A stretch of 11,931 bases of DNA from an uncultured Clostridia bacterium. Lineage in GTDB: Bacteria > Bacillota > Clostridia > Christensenellales > UBA1242. Below, one piece after another: positions 1 to 7,890 of this stretch (position 1 is the stretch's first letter; each line of letters opens with the position of its first letter). The stretch spans positions 1 through 11,931 of the forward strand of contig CALATF010000004.1 in assembly GCA_937891595.1 (NCBI GenBank). The letters are read 5' to 3'. The translations under genes and the position numbers were made by a program. Under the pieces are notes generated by a model. That model saw only the letters and a list, made by a program, of their open reading frames with translations. It was not told the DNA's origin and made no database searches.

Positions 1-3000
1 GTTACATCAATTGTAGTCGTACCTCTATCATTAGCAGTAATTACCCCATTTTCATCAACCGTTGCTACGTTATCATTATTTGAATAATACGAAACGTGTG
101 AAGCATCTAAAATATAATCAAGCGGTACGAATGATTCAAATTCTATTGAATAAGTGTATCCAACATCTTCAAAAACATGTGAACTCTCTACAAAATAGAA
201 ATTAGAAACACTACCAAAAGTAGATGTTATTGAATAAGCCTTTATAACGTCGTCCGCTTTAATAGTAAGCATTATACTGCCTGCTTTAGTAAACGTTAAT
301 ACACCCCCTTGAGAAACACTTGCTACAGAGTTATCATCTACTGAAAAGATTGCTGATTGTAAAGTACAATCACTTGGTGCAAAATTAGAAGTTGTAAAGT
401 TTATAACTTTTTTTGCAGTCGTATTTTTACCATTTGATAAAGATATATCACTGGTAGAAACATCAAAACTTTCTACTTTACGATAAACACTTACACTAAC
501 GCTAACTTCTTTATCCCCGCTTACTGCTTTAAAGTTTGTACCGCCCCCTTTAATTGCAGTAAAAGTAAAACTATCAGCATTGTAAGATAATATGCTATTA
601 TCAACATTTTCAAAGATTATTGCACCCATGTTAAAAATGCTAAAATCTAAATAGAATACATCTTGATAATTTACTTGTATTTCTTGAGCTTCTTGATTTA
701 CTTTTATACCATTTTCGTTAGGAAAATAACTAACATTTATTGTTTTTGATATACCATTATCTGTTGAAATAGTTATTTGCGCACTACCTGCATATAAAAA
801 TGTTACCTGATTACCATTTAAAGAAATAATAGGTGAAGTTGTGCTAATAACTACTTGACTTGTATTATCACTAGGTAATACTTCGTATGAAATTGTTTGT
901 TTTGTAGTTGTAAAATCAACATCACTAGCAGTAATACTTTGAGCATCTCTAGTAGTATAAGTATTGATTGTTATTGTTTGGCTTTCACTTATTGCTTTAA
1001 TTATACTACTACCGCCTTTAATAGCGTTGTAAACAAAATTTGAAGTACTATAATTGAACGCAGTGCTATCATATTCAAAATTTACAGATCCAAAGTTAAA
1101 AGCACTAAAATCTAAATAAAAATTATCTAAATATTTTAAATTTATTGTTTGGTTATCTTCTGTTATTTTAATAACTTTGTTTACAGGAATATATGAAAGG
1201 TTTATTGTTTTAGTTAATCCATTATCTGTTGAAATAGTTACTTGTGCACTACCTGCATAAACGAAGGTTGCCAAATCGCCATTAATATTAACGATAGGTG
1301 AATGCGTTGTTATTTCAACTTTGTTTGTATGGTCAGCAGGCAAAATGCTATATACAATATTTTGAGTAGTACCTACAAAAGCCATATCACTAGCAGTAAT
1401 ACTTTCAGCAAGCCTTGTAGTAAAAATATTTACTACAACAGTTTGCTCACCGCTTGTAGCTTTAATTGTTGTTGCTCCACCTTTAATAGCTGTAAAAACA
1501 AAAGTTTCTGGATTATATTCTAATGCTTTATTATCATATTCAAAACTTACTTCACCAAAACTAAAATTACTAAAGTCTAAGTAGAACGAATCTAAATAAT
1601 TTAAATTAACCTGTTGATTATCTTCAGTTATTTTTTTAACATTTTGATTAGGAATATAGTTAACTTTAATAGTTTTAGTTATTCCATTATCTGCTTTAAT
1701 ATCAATGTATGCTGAACCTGCATATACAAAAGTTACATTATTCCCTCTAATATTAATTATAGGACTTTGACTAGTTAATATAATTTCATTAGTGTAATCA
1801 CTAGGGCTTACAGTGTAAGTAATATCTTGAGAAAGCCAAGTAAAATTTACATCATGTGCAGTAATACTTTGAGCTTGTCTTGTTGTGAAAACATCAATAG
1901 TTAAACTAATTTGTTCACTAGTAGCTTTAATTGTTGTCGCGCCACCTTTAATAGCCGTAAAAACAAAAGTTTCTTTATCATAACTTAAAGCAGAAGTGTC
2001 ATATTCAAAATCAATAGCACCTAAACTTAAAGTACTAAAATCAAAATATAAAGCTTCTTGATATTCTAAATTTACTTTTTGGTTATCTTCTACAATATTT
2101 ACAACATTTTCTACAGGAATATATGAAACAGTAACAACTTTAGATAAGCCATTACTTGTTTTAATTTCGACCTCGGCTGAACCCGCATGTAAAAAGGTTA
2201 TTGAATTCCCATTTGTAATTTGAATAATAGGTGATGTAGAACAAATCTCAACATTACTTGTATGGTCACTTGGTAATACGTTATAAACTAAATTTTGTGT
2301 TGTGTATACAAAATTTGTGTCTACTGCATTAATTAATTCTGCTTCTCTAACAATAAAAAAATTCAAAGTTATATATTTACTTCCGCTGGAAACTTGCATA
2401 GTAGTATAACCACCTTGAATAGCTTTAAAACTATGCGTTTCTTCATTAAACTCTATATAATCTTCATCGTAATAATCTACTGTTATTTCGCCAAAACCTA
2501 AGGCTTCAAAATTTAAATAGAATATATCTAAATAATGAACGGAAATTTCTTGCTCATCTTCATAAACTTGAATTGTTTTTTCAGAAGGAACAAACTGCAC
2601 TATTATTGTTTCACTTAACCCATTATCAGTTGAAATGGTTATTTCTGCTTTATCCGGGTAAGCAAAACTTATATTATCTTCTGTAATAGTAACTACATTA
2701 GAAGTGCTTGATATTGTTACCGTATTAGTATGGTCTTCTGGTAATATTTTATAATTTAGTTTGCCTATATATTTATCAAATGTTTGATTACTAACTTCAA
2801 TACTTTGTGCTTGTCTAACAACAAATACTTGATAAGTTAAACTATCTTCACCACTTATAGCAGTTATAGATGTTGTTCCGCCTTTTACAGCTGTAAAGCT
2901 TTGAGCTTGACTATTATACCTTAAAATACTTGTATCATAATTTGTAAAATTTACACTACCATAATTTAATGCTTCAAAATTAAAATAGAAATTATCTAAA

Positions 3001-4670
3001 TAATTTAAGTTAACTTGTTGGCCCTCTTGTAATACTTCTACACTTTTTTCAGCAGTAATATAACTAACATTAATAATTTTTTCTACACCATTATCTGCTT
3101 CTATTTTAACACTTGCAGTACCCGGATAAACAAAAGATATTTGATTATTATTTGAAATTGTGATTAAGTTAGATTGTGTGGTTACTATTATGTTGCTTGT
3201 GTGGTCACTTGGTAAAACACTATATTCTATTTTGCCATTATATAAGTTAAAGCTAGTGTCATTAGCAATAATGCTTTCAGCAGGACGAGTAACAAAAATT
3301 TCAGCACTATCAGTCACAATTTTGCTACCAGTGTTTGCACTTACTGTAATAGTTGCTTTTCCACCACCTACAATAACTAATTTGTTGTTAACTACATTAA
3401 TAACGCTATTATTATTTGAGTGATATGTAACATTACTTAAATCTGCATCTAAAGGATAATAATCTAATTGCAAGTTAATAATTTTATCTTGTTCAAAAGG
3501 TGTTGTAATGTTTTTGCTTTGTTCGGAAATAAAACAATAATCTACAAACCCACCCGTATATCTTGCTGTAAAATCAACTGTTTTAGTATTGTCATATTGA
3601 CTGGTAGCTGTAAAAACAGCTTCGCCTATTTGTTTAAAAATAATGTTGCCTTGTGGGTCTATTGTTGCAATATTTGTATTTGAACTTGAATAAGTTAATT
3701 TTTGATTAGTTGCATTAACTGGCAACACTGAAACTTGTGGAAATTTAGCATTATTTACGCCTGTTACTAATGAATTATTTTCAATAGTTAACTCTGAAAC
3801 AGGAACAACAACAAACAACTCAAAACTATCCGTTTTGCCATTAGCAGTAGTTACAGTAATAGTTGTTGTGCCCCCACCTATTGCTAAAACTTTACCATTT
3901 GAAGAAACAATAGCAACCTCTTTATTAGAAGAGTCATATGTTAAAGATTTATCCTCAGCCTCTTCCGGTATAATATTTGTTGAAACTGTAAAAAAGTCAC
4001 CTAATAATACTTGTGCTTTTTTATTTGTTATTTCTATGTAATGGGCTTTATCATCTGTAACAAAAAACTGACATTCTGTTTTAATGCTAGTATTGTCTGC
4101 ACTTGTTGCAGTAATAGTAACCAAACCAAATTTATAAAAAGTTATTACGCCTACTTGGTTAACAGTAGCAATACTTTCATCAGAAGAAGAATAAATTATT
4201 TTGTTATTAGTAGCATTAGCTGGACTTATTCTTGCAGCAAAATTTAACGTAACATTATTTTCATTGTCTTTATCTATTTCAACATAACTAGATGTAAAAT
4301 TTATTTCAAGAACATCAACATATCTATTAGCATATAAAACAGAAGCTACTGCCACTATTATACCTACCAACATTGTAGGAATTATAATTGTTAATAATAA
4401 TTTAAGTTTACTAAGTTTTGCAACTTTTGTTAAAGCAGGAGTTTTTGTTTGGTTATACCTTTCTAATAATTCTTTTTCTTTATCGGTTAATTTAGTTGAA
4501 ATTGTTTTAGTTTTGCTAGTTTTAGTGGAGGAAAAATCGTTAGTACTATTTGTTGTATTTTCGGTACTAACTTCATTATTTTTTATAGAAGATTTTTTTT
4601 CTATATCTTGGCTTATATTTTTTACCTTCGACACTTCTTTAGTGCTTTTCTTTTTTATTTTTTCTTTCAT
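1..4670 (-). CDS. Giant membrane-anchored surface protein with tandem bacterial Ig-like (Big_2-type) repeats, C-terminus cut by window edge
   Basis: Reading from ATG at 4670 the frame stays open to the left edge, giving at least 1556 residues with the C-terminus missing. The start has a GGAG site at 4680-4683, nine bases upstream. Residues 1-90 are Lys/Ser/Thr-rich and lack a classical signal peptide. Residues about 91-113 form one hydrophobic helix, so the protein looks like a signal anchor with the head inside and the rest outside. Residues about 119-465 hold four Big_2-like Ig domains, with the typical pattern of a 'YSSS..S.AT' strand, a 'G.I' turn and a 'G..TIT.T' strand. Residues 466-1400 are six tandem units of 155-157 residues. 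From 1401 a further, different Ig-like region continues out of the window. Big_2 arrays commonly act as stalks or adhesins; adhesion here is inferred. A C-terminal sortase signal or ligand domain cannot be seen. It may be co-transcribed with the LRR and reductase genes upstream. Confidence 0.9.
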   Translation of the reverse strand, partial: MKEKIKKKSTKEVSKVKNISQDIEKKSSIKNNEVSTENTTNSTNDFSSTKTSKTKTISTKLTDKEKELLERYNQTKTPALTKVAKLSKLKLLLTIIIPTMLVGIIVAVASVLYANRYVDVLEINFTSSYVEIDKDNENNVTLNFAARISPANATNNKIIYSSSDESIATVNQVGVITFYKFGLVTITATSADNTSIKTECQFFVTDDKAHYIEITNKKAQVLLGDFFTVSTNIIPEEAEDKSLTYDSSNKEVAIVSSNGKVLAIGGGTTTITVTTANGKTDSFELFVVVPVSELTIENNSLVTGVNNAKFPQVSVLPVNATNQKLTYSSSNTNIATIDPQGNIIFKQIGEAVFTATSQYDNTKTVDFTARYTGGFVDYCFISEQSKNITTPFEQDKIINLQLDYYPLDADLSNVTYHSNNNSVINVVNNKLVIVGGGKATITVSANTGSKIVTDSAEIFVTRPAESIIANDTSFNLYNGKIEYSVLPSDHTSNIIVTTQSNLITISNNNQISFVYPGTASVKIEADNGVEKIINVSYITAEKSVEVLQEGQQVNLNYLDNFYFNFEALNYGSVNFTNYDTSILRYNSQAQSFTAVKGGTTSITAISGEDSLTYQVFVVRQAQSIEVSNQTFDKYIGKLNYKILPEDHTNTVTISSTSNVVTITEDNISFAYPDKAEITISTDNGLSETIIVQFVPSEKTIQVYEDEQEISVHYLDIFYLNFEALGFGEITVDYYDEDYIEFNEETHSFKAIQGGYTTMQVSSGSKYITLNFFIVREAELINAVDTNFVYTTQNLVYNVLPSDHTSNVEICSTSPIIQITNGNSITFLHAGSAEVEIKTSNGLSKVVTVSYIPVENVVNIVEDNQKVNLEYQEALYFDFSTLSLGAIDFEYDTSALSYDKETFVFTAIKGGATTIKATSEQISLTIDVFTTRQAQSITAHDVNFTWLSQDITYTVSPSDYTNEIILTSQSPIINIRGNNVTFVYAGSAYIDIKADNGITKTIKVNYIPNQNVKKITEDNQQVNLNYLDSFYLDFSNFSFGEVSFEYDNKALEYNPETFVFTAIKGGATTIKATSGEQTVVVNIFTTRLAESITASDMAFVGTTQNIVYSILPADHTNKVEITTHSPIVNINGDLATFVYAGSAQVTISTDNGLTKTINLSYIPVNKVIKITEDNQTINLKYLDNFYLDFSAFNFGSVNFEYDSTAFNYSTSNFVYNAIKGGSSIIKAISESQTITINTYTTRDAQSITASDVDFTTTKQTISYEVLPSDNTSQVVISTTSPIISLNGNQVTFLYAGSAQITISTDNGISKTINVSYFPNENGIKVNQEAQEIQVNYQDVFYLDFSIFNMGAIIFENVDNSILSYNADSFTFTAIKGGGTNFKAVSGDKEVSVSVSVYRKVESFDVSTSDISLSNGKNTTAKKVINFTTSNFAPSDCTLQSAIFSVDDNSVASVSQGGVLTFTKAGSIMLTIKADDVIKAYSITSTFGSVSNFYFVESSHVFEDVGYTYSIEFESFVPLDYILDASHVSYYSNNDNVATVDENGVITANDRGTTTIDV
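471..3275 (-). repeat. Six in-frame tandem coding repeats of about 466 bp (155-157 aa), each a pair of Ig-like modules
   Basis: Unit boundaries were set at the recurring Ala-(Gln/Glu)-Ser-Ile junction: 3275-2805, 2804-2337, 2336-1869, 1868-1404, 1403-939 and 938-471, i.e. protein residues 466, 623, 779, 935, 1090 and 1245 to 1400. Half A (about 75 residues) carries 'LPSDHTS', 'SPII.I', 'F.YAGSA' and 'STDNG' followed by 'VSYIP'. Half B (about 80 residues) carries 'EDNQ.VNLNYLD.FY.DFS', then 'F.AIKGG.T.IKA.S' and 'FTTRQAQ'. Every boundary is a whole number of codons from the start codon, so the array reads in one frame without a shift. The inner copies are close at DNA level: 1921-1974 and 1456-1509 differ at only three sites. 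Confidence 0.9.
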
Positions 4671-4714
4671 TATATTTTTCTCCAAACTAAAACTTGTAAA
4701 CTTACACAAATTAA

Positions 4715-4748
4715 GTTATTCACATTTTATTAGTAAATTGTGCATAAC
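4715..4748. promoter_or_regulatory. Two inverted DnaA-box-like nonamers in the gap before the giant gene
   Basis: TTATTCACA lies on the plus strand at 4716-4724 and TTATGCACA on the minus strand at 4739-4747. Both fit the relaxed DnaA-box consensus TTWTNCACA and face each other across 14 bases. They form the core of an 11-bp inverted repeat with one mismatch (4713-4723 and 4740-4750). The site lies in the 88-bp gap between the reductase stop and the giant gene's ribosome binding site. It could instead be an operator or an RNA hairpin. No run of T follows it, so an intrinsic terminator is unlikely. No dnaA or dnaN gene is in the window. Confidence 0.4.
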
Positions 4749-4758
4749 TTTAAACAAA

Positions 4759-5568
4759 CTAACTATATAGCTTTGACACTACCCACAACATCAAAGATTG
4801 AGGCAAAATTTTTTCTAAAAATACCAAACATTTATAACCAAAACCCACCGTTTTAGTAGCCGGCATTTTTTTCTTTTTAATAAGAGAATAAACAGTTTTA
4901 GCAACTGTCATAGGGTCTTTACCTTTTTGCTCATCTTTTTCCATTTTTTCTACAGAGCTTTTAACAATATCTTCATATACAGTGCCCTTATCGCCTGAAC
5001 TTTTTTGCCTTACTGCTGTAAAACCAGTTTTTGTATCCCCTACTAAAATATTGCATACTTGAATATTGAACTTTTTAACTTCCAGTCTTAAAGTTTTAGC
5101 CCAAATATCAAGAGATGCCTTTGTAGCACAATAATAAGACTGAAAAGGAATAGGAAATATACTTGCAACAGAACTTGTATTTATAATTTTACCAAAGTTT
5201 TGTTTTCTCATTATAGGCAAAACTTCTTGAGTTACATTTACTGCCCCCAAAAAGTTTACATTAAATATGTTTTTAATTTCATTTATATCTTGATTTTCAA
5301 TAGAGCCTGAAATACCAAAACCCGCATTATTAATTAAAACGTCTATTGCATCTTCTTTTTCTAAAATTTCATTTACAGCTTTTTTAACCTGTTCCTTGTT
5401 TGTAACATCACAAGAAATGTAATTAATATTTTTATCTTCAAGCAATCTTCTTGAAAGACTATATACAACAAAGTTATTTTGATTTAAATAATTTGCAGTA
5501 ATTTTACCTATGCCACTAGTTGCCCCCGTTATTACAACTACTTGCCTTTTGTTTTGTTTTTTATTCAT
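4759..5568 (-). CDS. Short-chain dehydrogenase/reductase (classical SDR), NAD(P)-dependent
   Basis: A 269-residue protein of the usual length for a classical SDR oxidoreductase. The Rossmann cofactor motif TGATSGIG is at residues 14-21, Asp54 of the adenine-binding region at 'CDV', NNAG at 80-83, the catalytic Ser at 133, and the Tyr146-x3-Lys150 pair in 'YYCATK'. The start at 5568 is chosen because GAGG sits six bases upstream. An in-frame ATG at 5580 would add four residues but has no evident site of its own. The ATG at 5568 overlaps the end of the LRR gene (its TAA is at 5563-5561), which suggests translational coupling. The C-terminal tail (residues about 235-269) is hydrophobic with basic residues and could associate with membrane, as in SDRs acting on lipid-like ketones; that is inference. 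The substrate is unknown. Confidence 0.93.
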   Translation of the reverse strand: MNKKQNKRQVVVITGATSGIGKITANYLNQNNFVVYSLSRRLLEDKNINYISCDVTNKEQVKKAVNEILEKEDAIDVLINNAGFGISGSIENQDINEIKNIFNVNFLGAVNVTQEVLPIMRKQNFGKIINTSSVASIFPIPFQSYYCATKASLDIWAKTLRLEVKKFNIQVCNILVGDTKTGFTAVRQKSSGDKGTVYEDIVKSSVEKMEKDEQKGKDPMTVAKTVYSLIKKKKMPATKTVGFGYKCLVFLEKILPQSLMLWVVSKLYS

Positions 5569-7339
5569 CACTATCCTCATCTAGATAATCTTCATCACCT
5601 TGCTCGTAATCTTCATTATTATCTTCTTCATTTTCGTCTAAAGAGTTTTCATCTTCGTTATAATAATTTCTTTCACCAAAATTGTAATCATATTTGTTCA
5701 AGTCTTCTTCTATGCTATCTTCATTATAGTATGCGGTATTTTCTTTACCAGAGCTATTTAAACCATCTAATTGACTTTTTCTATCTTCTCTATCGTAAGC
5801 AATAGGAGTTTTTCTTTTTCTATTTACTTTAAATATTTCTAATTCTGTTAAAGGTGCAATTACGGCACCATCTCTTATCCACTTTCCTAAAAAGTAAATT
5901 GCGGCACATACTACAAAAATAATAACAATAATTACAATGCCTAATATTACACCAGACATGTCACTTCTTTTTACACTAAACTCAACTTCATTACCTTTAA
6001 TTCCGTCGAAGTTACAAAAAGCCAAGAATGTATATGTTCCATTTTCAGTGACATTTATTTCGGTAGCATCTACAGAATTGCTACTATTTTTTGTATTATA
6101 ACTTATCTTTGCTGAAGACAACACATCTTCTTTATTTGGTAAATTTTCAACATCTGACAAACTTAAAACAACTTTAATATCCCCATCTTCAGTTAGCTTT
6201 TCTAAAACCTTCCCGTCGTGATAACCAGTAATGATAGGAGCCTTTAATTTTACATCATACTCACTAGAAGATAAAACATTAATTATTTGCTCATCTAGGT
6301 AAGAAAAATTTGTTTTATTAACTAAATAACCTTCTGAATAAAATTCCACCTTAATTTTTCCAGCAGGAATTACAACTGTTTCGATGTCTTCTAATGCTTC
6401 ACTTTTACAAATTTCATTATCACCATTTTGATTATAAAAAGAGCTAGAACTATTATAAGAAACAATCATTCGCAAATCTGGTAAAATATTATTTTGATAA
6501 ATCGTAATTTTGTCGCCAGCAGAAACGTTATTAAAATTTTGAACACCTTGAATAATAATATCTGCAACAACACCGCTAACCATGTTGGAATTTAAACTTG
6601 CCCATTCTTCGTTTGTTAACACAGATAAATTATTAAAACATAAATTTAATTGTTGTAATTTAGTAGCAGGAAAAACAATGTCATCTATTTTTTTTATTTG
6701 ATTATTAGATAAATCACATGTTGGTTTTTGGCCGTTATATTCTTTTAAATTGCTTATATCTACTTTTGTTAACCTGTTACCAGATAAATTTACATTATTT
6801 ACTTGCTTTATATCTGGATTTATCTCAAAACTTACTAATTTATTGTTATTAACAGATAAGTTTTGTAAATTTGTTAAACTATCTAAGTCTGTTTTTTCTA
6901 TTGATGTTAAATTATTATCATCTAAAATTAAAGTCGTAATATTATCTAACTTTAAAAAATTTAAACCTCTGATATCTTTTATAGCCGTTCTATTTTTTAA
7001 GCAATCATATACTGCATTTTCACCAGTAGTGAGGTTTAAAATTCCATTTGTTAAATCATTTTTTATTTTTTCAGCATCTGTACCAGGTTTAGGGGTTATA
7101 GAAGAAAGCTCGTCACTAAAACAATAAGCATTAAAACCAGGAACATTAACACCTACTAGCTGAGCATACATTTTTTGTATAACACTAAATAATGTGCTAT
7201 CAAATTGATACTCTGTCTTGTTTTCTTCTTTTATGGTAAAATCAACTGCTTTAACATTAATTGTATTTAAACCTAAAAAAGCACAAAAACAAACTATTAG
7301 CATTACAAATAAAGTAATTATTTTACTAGACTTTTTCAT
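5561..7339 (-). CDS. Secreted leucine-rich-repeat protein with C-terminal transmembrane helix and acidic cytoplasmic tail
   Basis: A 592-residue protein starting at ATG 7339, with AAAAGGG at 7349-7355 nine bases upstream. A longer in-frame start at 7396 would put 19 polar residues before the signal peptide and would overlap the proposed promoter, so it was not chosen. Residues 1-31 are a typical signal peptide with cleavage after 'VKA'. Residues about 119-250 contain four to five degenerate leucine-rich repeats with 'L.L..N.L..I' spacing (such as 'LILDDNNLTSI' and 'NLSGNRLTKVDI'). An Ig-like beta region follows at about 365-460, then a single helix at 463-485 followed by basic residues, giving a type I topology. 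The last 77 residues (516-592) contain 31 Asp/Glu. The layout suggests a surface ligand-binding or adhesion protein; no catalytic domain is seen. It is the first gene of the probable LRR-SDR-giant operon. Confidence 0.9.
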   Translation of the reverse strand: MKKSSKIITLFVMLIVCFCAFLGLNTINVKAVDFTIKEENKTEYQFDSTLFSVIQKMYAQLVGVNVPGFNAYCFSDELSSITPKPGTDAEKIKNDLTNGILNLTTGENAVYDCLKNRTAIKDIRGLNFLKLDNITTLILDDNNLTSIEKTDLDSLTNLQNLSVNNNKLVSFEINPDIKQVNNVNLSGNRLTKVDISNLKEYNGQKPTCDLSNNQIKKIDDIVFPATKLQQLNLCFNNLSVLTNEEWASLNSNMVSGVVADIIIQGVQNFNNVSAGDKITIYQNNILPDLRMIVSYNSSSSFYNQNGDNEICKSEALEDIETVVIPAGKIKVEFYSEGYLVNKTNFSYLDEQIINVLSSSEYDVKLKAPIITGYHDGKVLEKLTEDGDIKVVLSLSDVENLPNKEDVLSSAKISYNTKNSSNSVDATEINVTENGTYTFLAFCNFDGIKGNEVEFSVKRSDMSGVILGIVIIVIIFVVCAAIYFLGKWIRDGAVIAPLTELEIFKVNRKRKTPIAYDREDRKSQLDGLNSSGKENTAYYNEDSIEEDLNKYDYNFGERNYYNEDENSLDENEEDNNEDYEQGDEDYLDEDSDE

Positions 7340-7368
7340 TCTATTTTTCCCTTTTAAAATATTATTAT

Positions 7369-7396
7369 ATTTTAACAAAAGATTAGTTATATTCAA
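7369..7396 (-). promoter_or_regulatory. Predicted sigma-A-type promoter of the LRR gene
   Basis: On the minus strand TTGAAT (7396-7391) is followed after 16 bases by TAAAAT (7374-7369), preceded by the extended -10 dinucleotide TG. Transcription would start near 7362, about 23 bases upstream of the chosen ATG at 7339, which supports that start. Confidence 0.5.
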
Positions 7397-7469
7397 AACA
7401 TTTTACATATATTTTTATTATGTGCAAAATACAAAAGATTTTTAAGTTTATAATATTAACTTTATTTTT

Positions 7470-7499
7470 TTGACTTACCATATATTAATGTGATAAAAT
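7470..7499 (+). promoter_or_regulatory. Predicted promoter of the small membrane protein gene
   Basis: TTGACT (7470-7475) and TAAAAT (7494-7499) are 18 bases apart, and TG at 7491-7492 makes an extended -10. This is one of the best promoter matches in the window. It faces away from the LRR promoter in the 193-bp divergent intergenic region. Confidence 0.6.
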
Positions 7500-7532
7500 A
7501 AATACGAAATTAAATAAAAGGAGTAATCTATT

Positions 7533-7841
7533 ATGGAAAAAAACGAGGGGTTAGAAAAGATTTTAGATGTTCTAGGCGAAATTCTTGCTTTTTTAACAAT
7601 AGCTCTTTATGCAGTTCTTATTGTTAATGCTAACTGGACATTTATTCCTCAAGGAACATTCTACAATGTTCTACTTGTTGCTAAAAATTATGCTTCATTA
7701 GCAGTTGTTGCAGTTGTAGGACTAGAGTGTGTAATTAAAAGAAATTTTATTATTAAATTACTTTTCTTTGTTTTACTTGCAGTAGTTATTATCTTTCAAT
7801 TTTTCCCAGGAACATGGGCAAATATAACTAATATATTTTAA
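7533..7841 (+). CDS. Small three-helix membrane protein of unknown function
   Basis: A 102-residue protein with the AAAAGGAG site at 7516-7523, nine bases before ATG. The sequence shows an acidic, Lys-containing N-terminus and three hydrophobic segments at residues about 14-32, 45-66 and 72-92. A short loop with Trp35 and Pro39 lies between the first two, and a Lys-Arg pair at 69-70 lies before the third. The N-terminus is probably cytoplasmic. No enzyme motif, transporter signature or toxin-like feature is recognised. It has its own promoter and its own terminator, so it is a single-gene transcript, divergent from the LRR gene and convergent with the SLOG gene. It is real rather than chance because site, promoter, terminator and membrane pattern all agree. 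Function unknown. Confidence 0.85.
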   Translation: MEKNEGLEKILDVLGEILAFLTIALYAVLIVNANWTFIPQGTFYNVLLVAKNYASLAVVAVVGLECVIKRNFIIKLLFFVLLAVVIIFQFFPGTWANITNIF

Positions 7842-7852
7842 TAAAATTTAAT

Positions 7853-7885
7853 AAAAAAAACACCAAGTTTTTTGGTGTTTTTTTT
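7853..7885. terminator. Bidirectional intrinsic terminator between the small membrane protein and SLOG genes
   Basis: CACCAA (7861-7866) pairs with TTGGTG (7872-7877) around a five-base loop. The stem is flanked by eight A on the left and eight T on the right, so it can stop transcripts from both convergent genes. Confidence 0.85.
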
Positions 7886-7890
7886 ATTTT

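Noticed and set aside
471..3275. Regularly spaced repeats as a CRISPR array
   Set aside because: The period is about 466 bp, whole units are homologous with no unique spacers, and the repeats are in frame within one protein.
1302..4247. Several plus-strand open frames of 68-87 codons inside the giant gene
   Set aside because: They lie antisense to a long continuous minus-strand frame with clear protein repeats, lack ribosome binding sites and have odd composition; they are shadows.
4513..4770. Plus-strand open frame of 85 codons across the giant gene start
   Set aside because: It is antisense to the Lys-rich head, and its Leu/Phe/Ser-rich sequence simply mirrors AAA-type codons. No promoter or binding site supports it.
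6750..7127. Plus-strand open frame of 125 codons within the LRR gene
   Set aside because: It is fully antisense to the LRR repeats, without a ribosome binding site or recognisable protein features.
5561..7396. Longer LRR protein start at 7396
   Set aside because: It adds 19 residues ahead of a clean signal peptide, has no good binding site and overlaps the predicted promoter; 7339 fits better.
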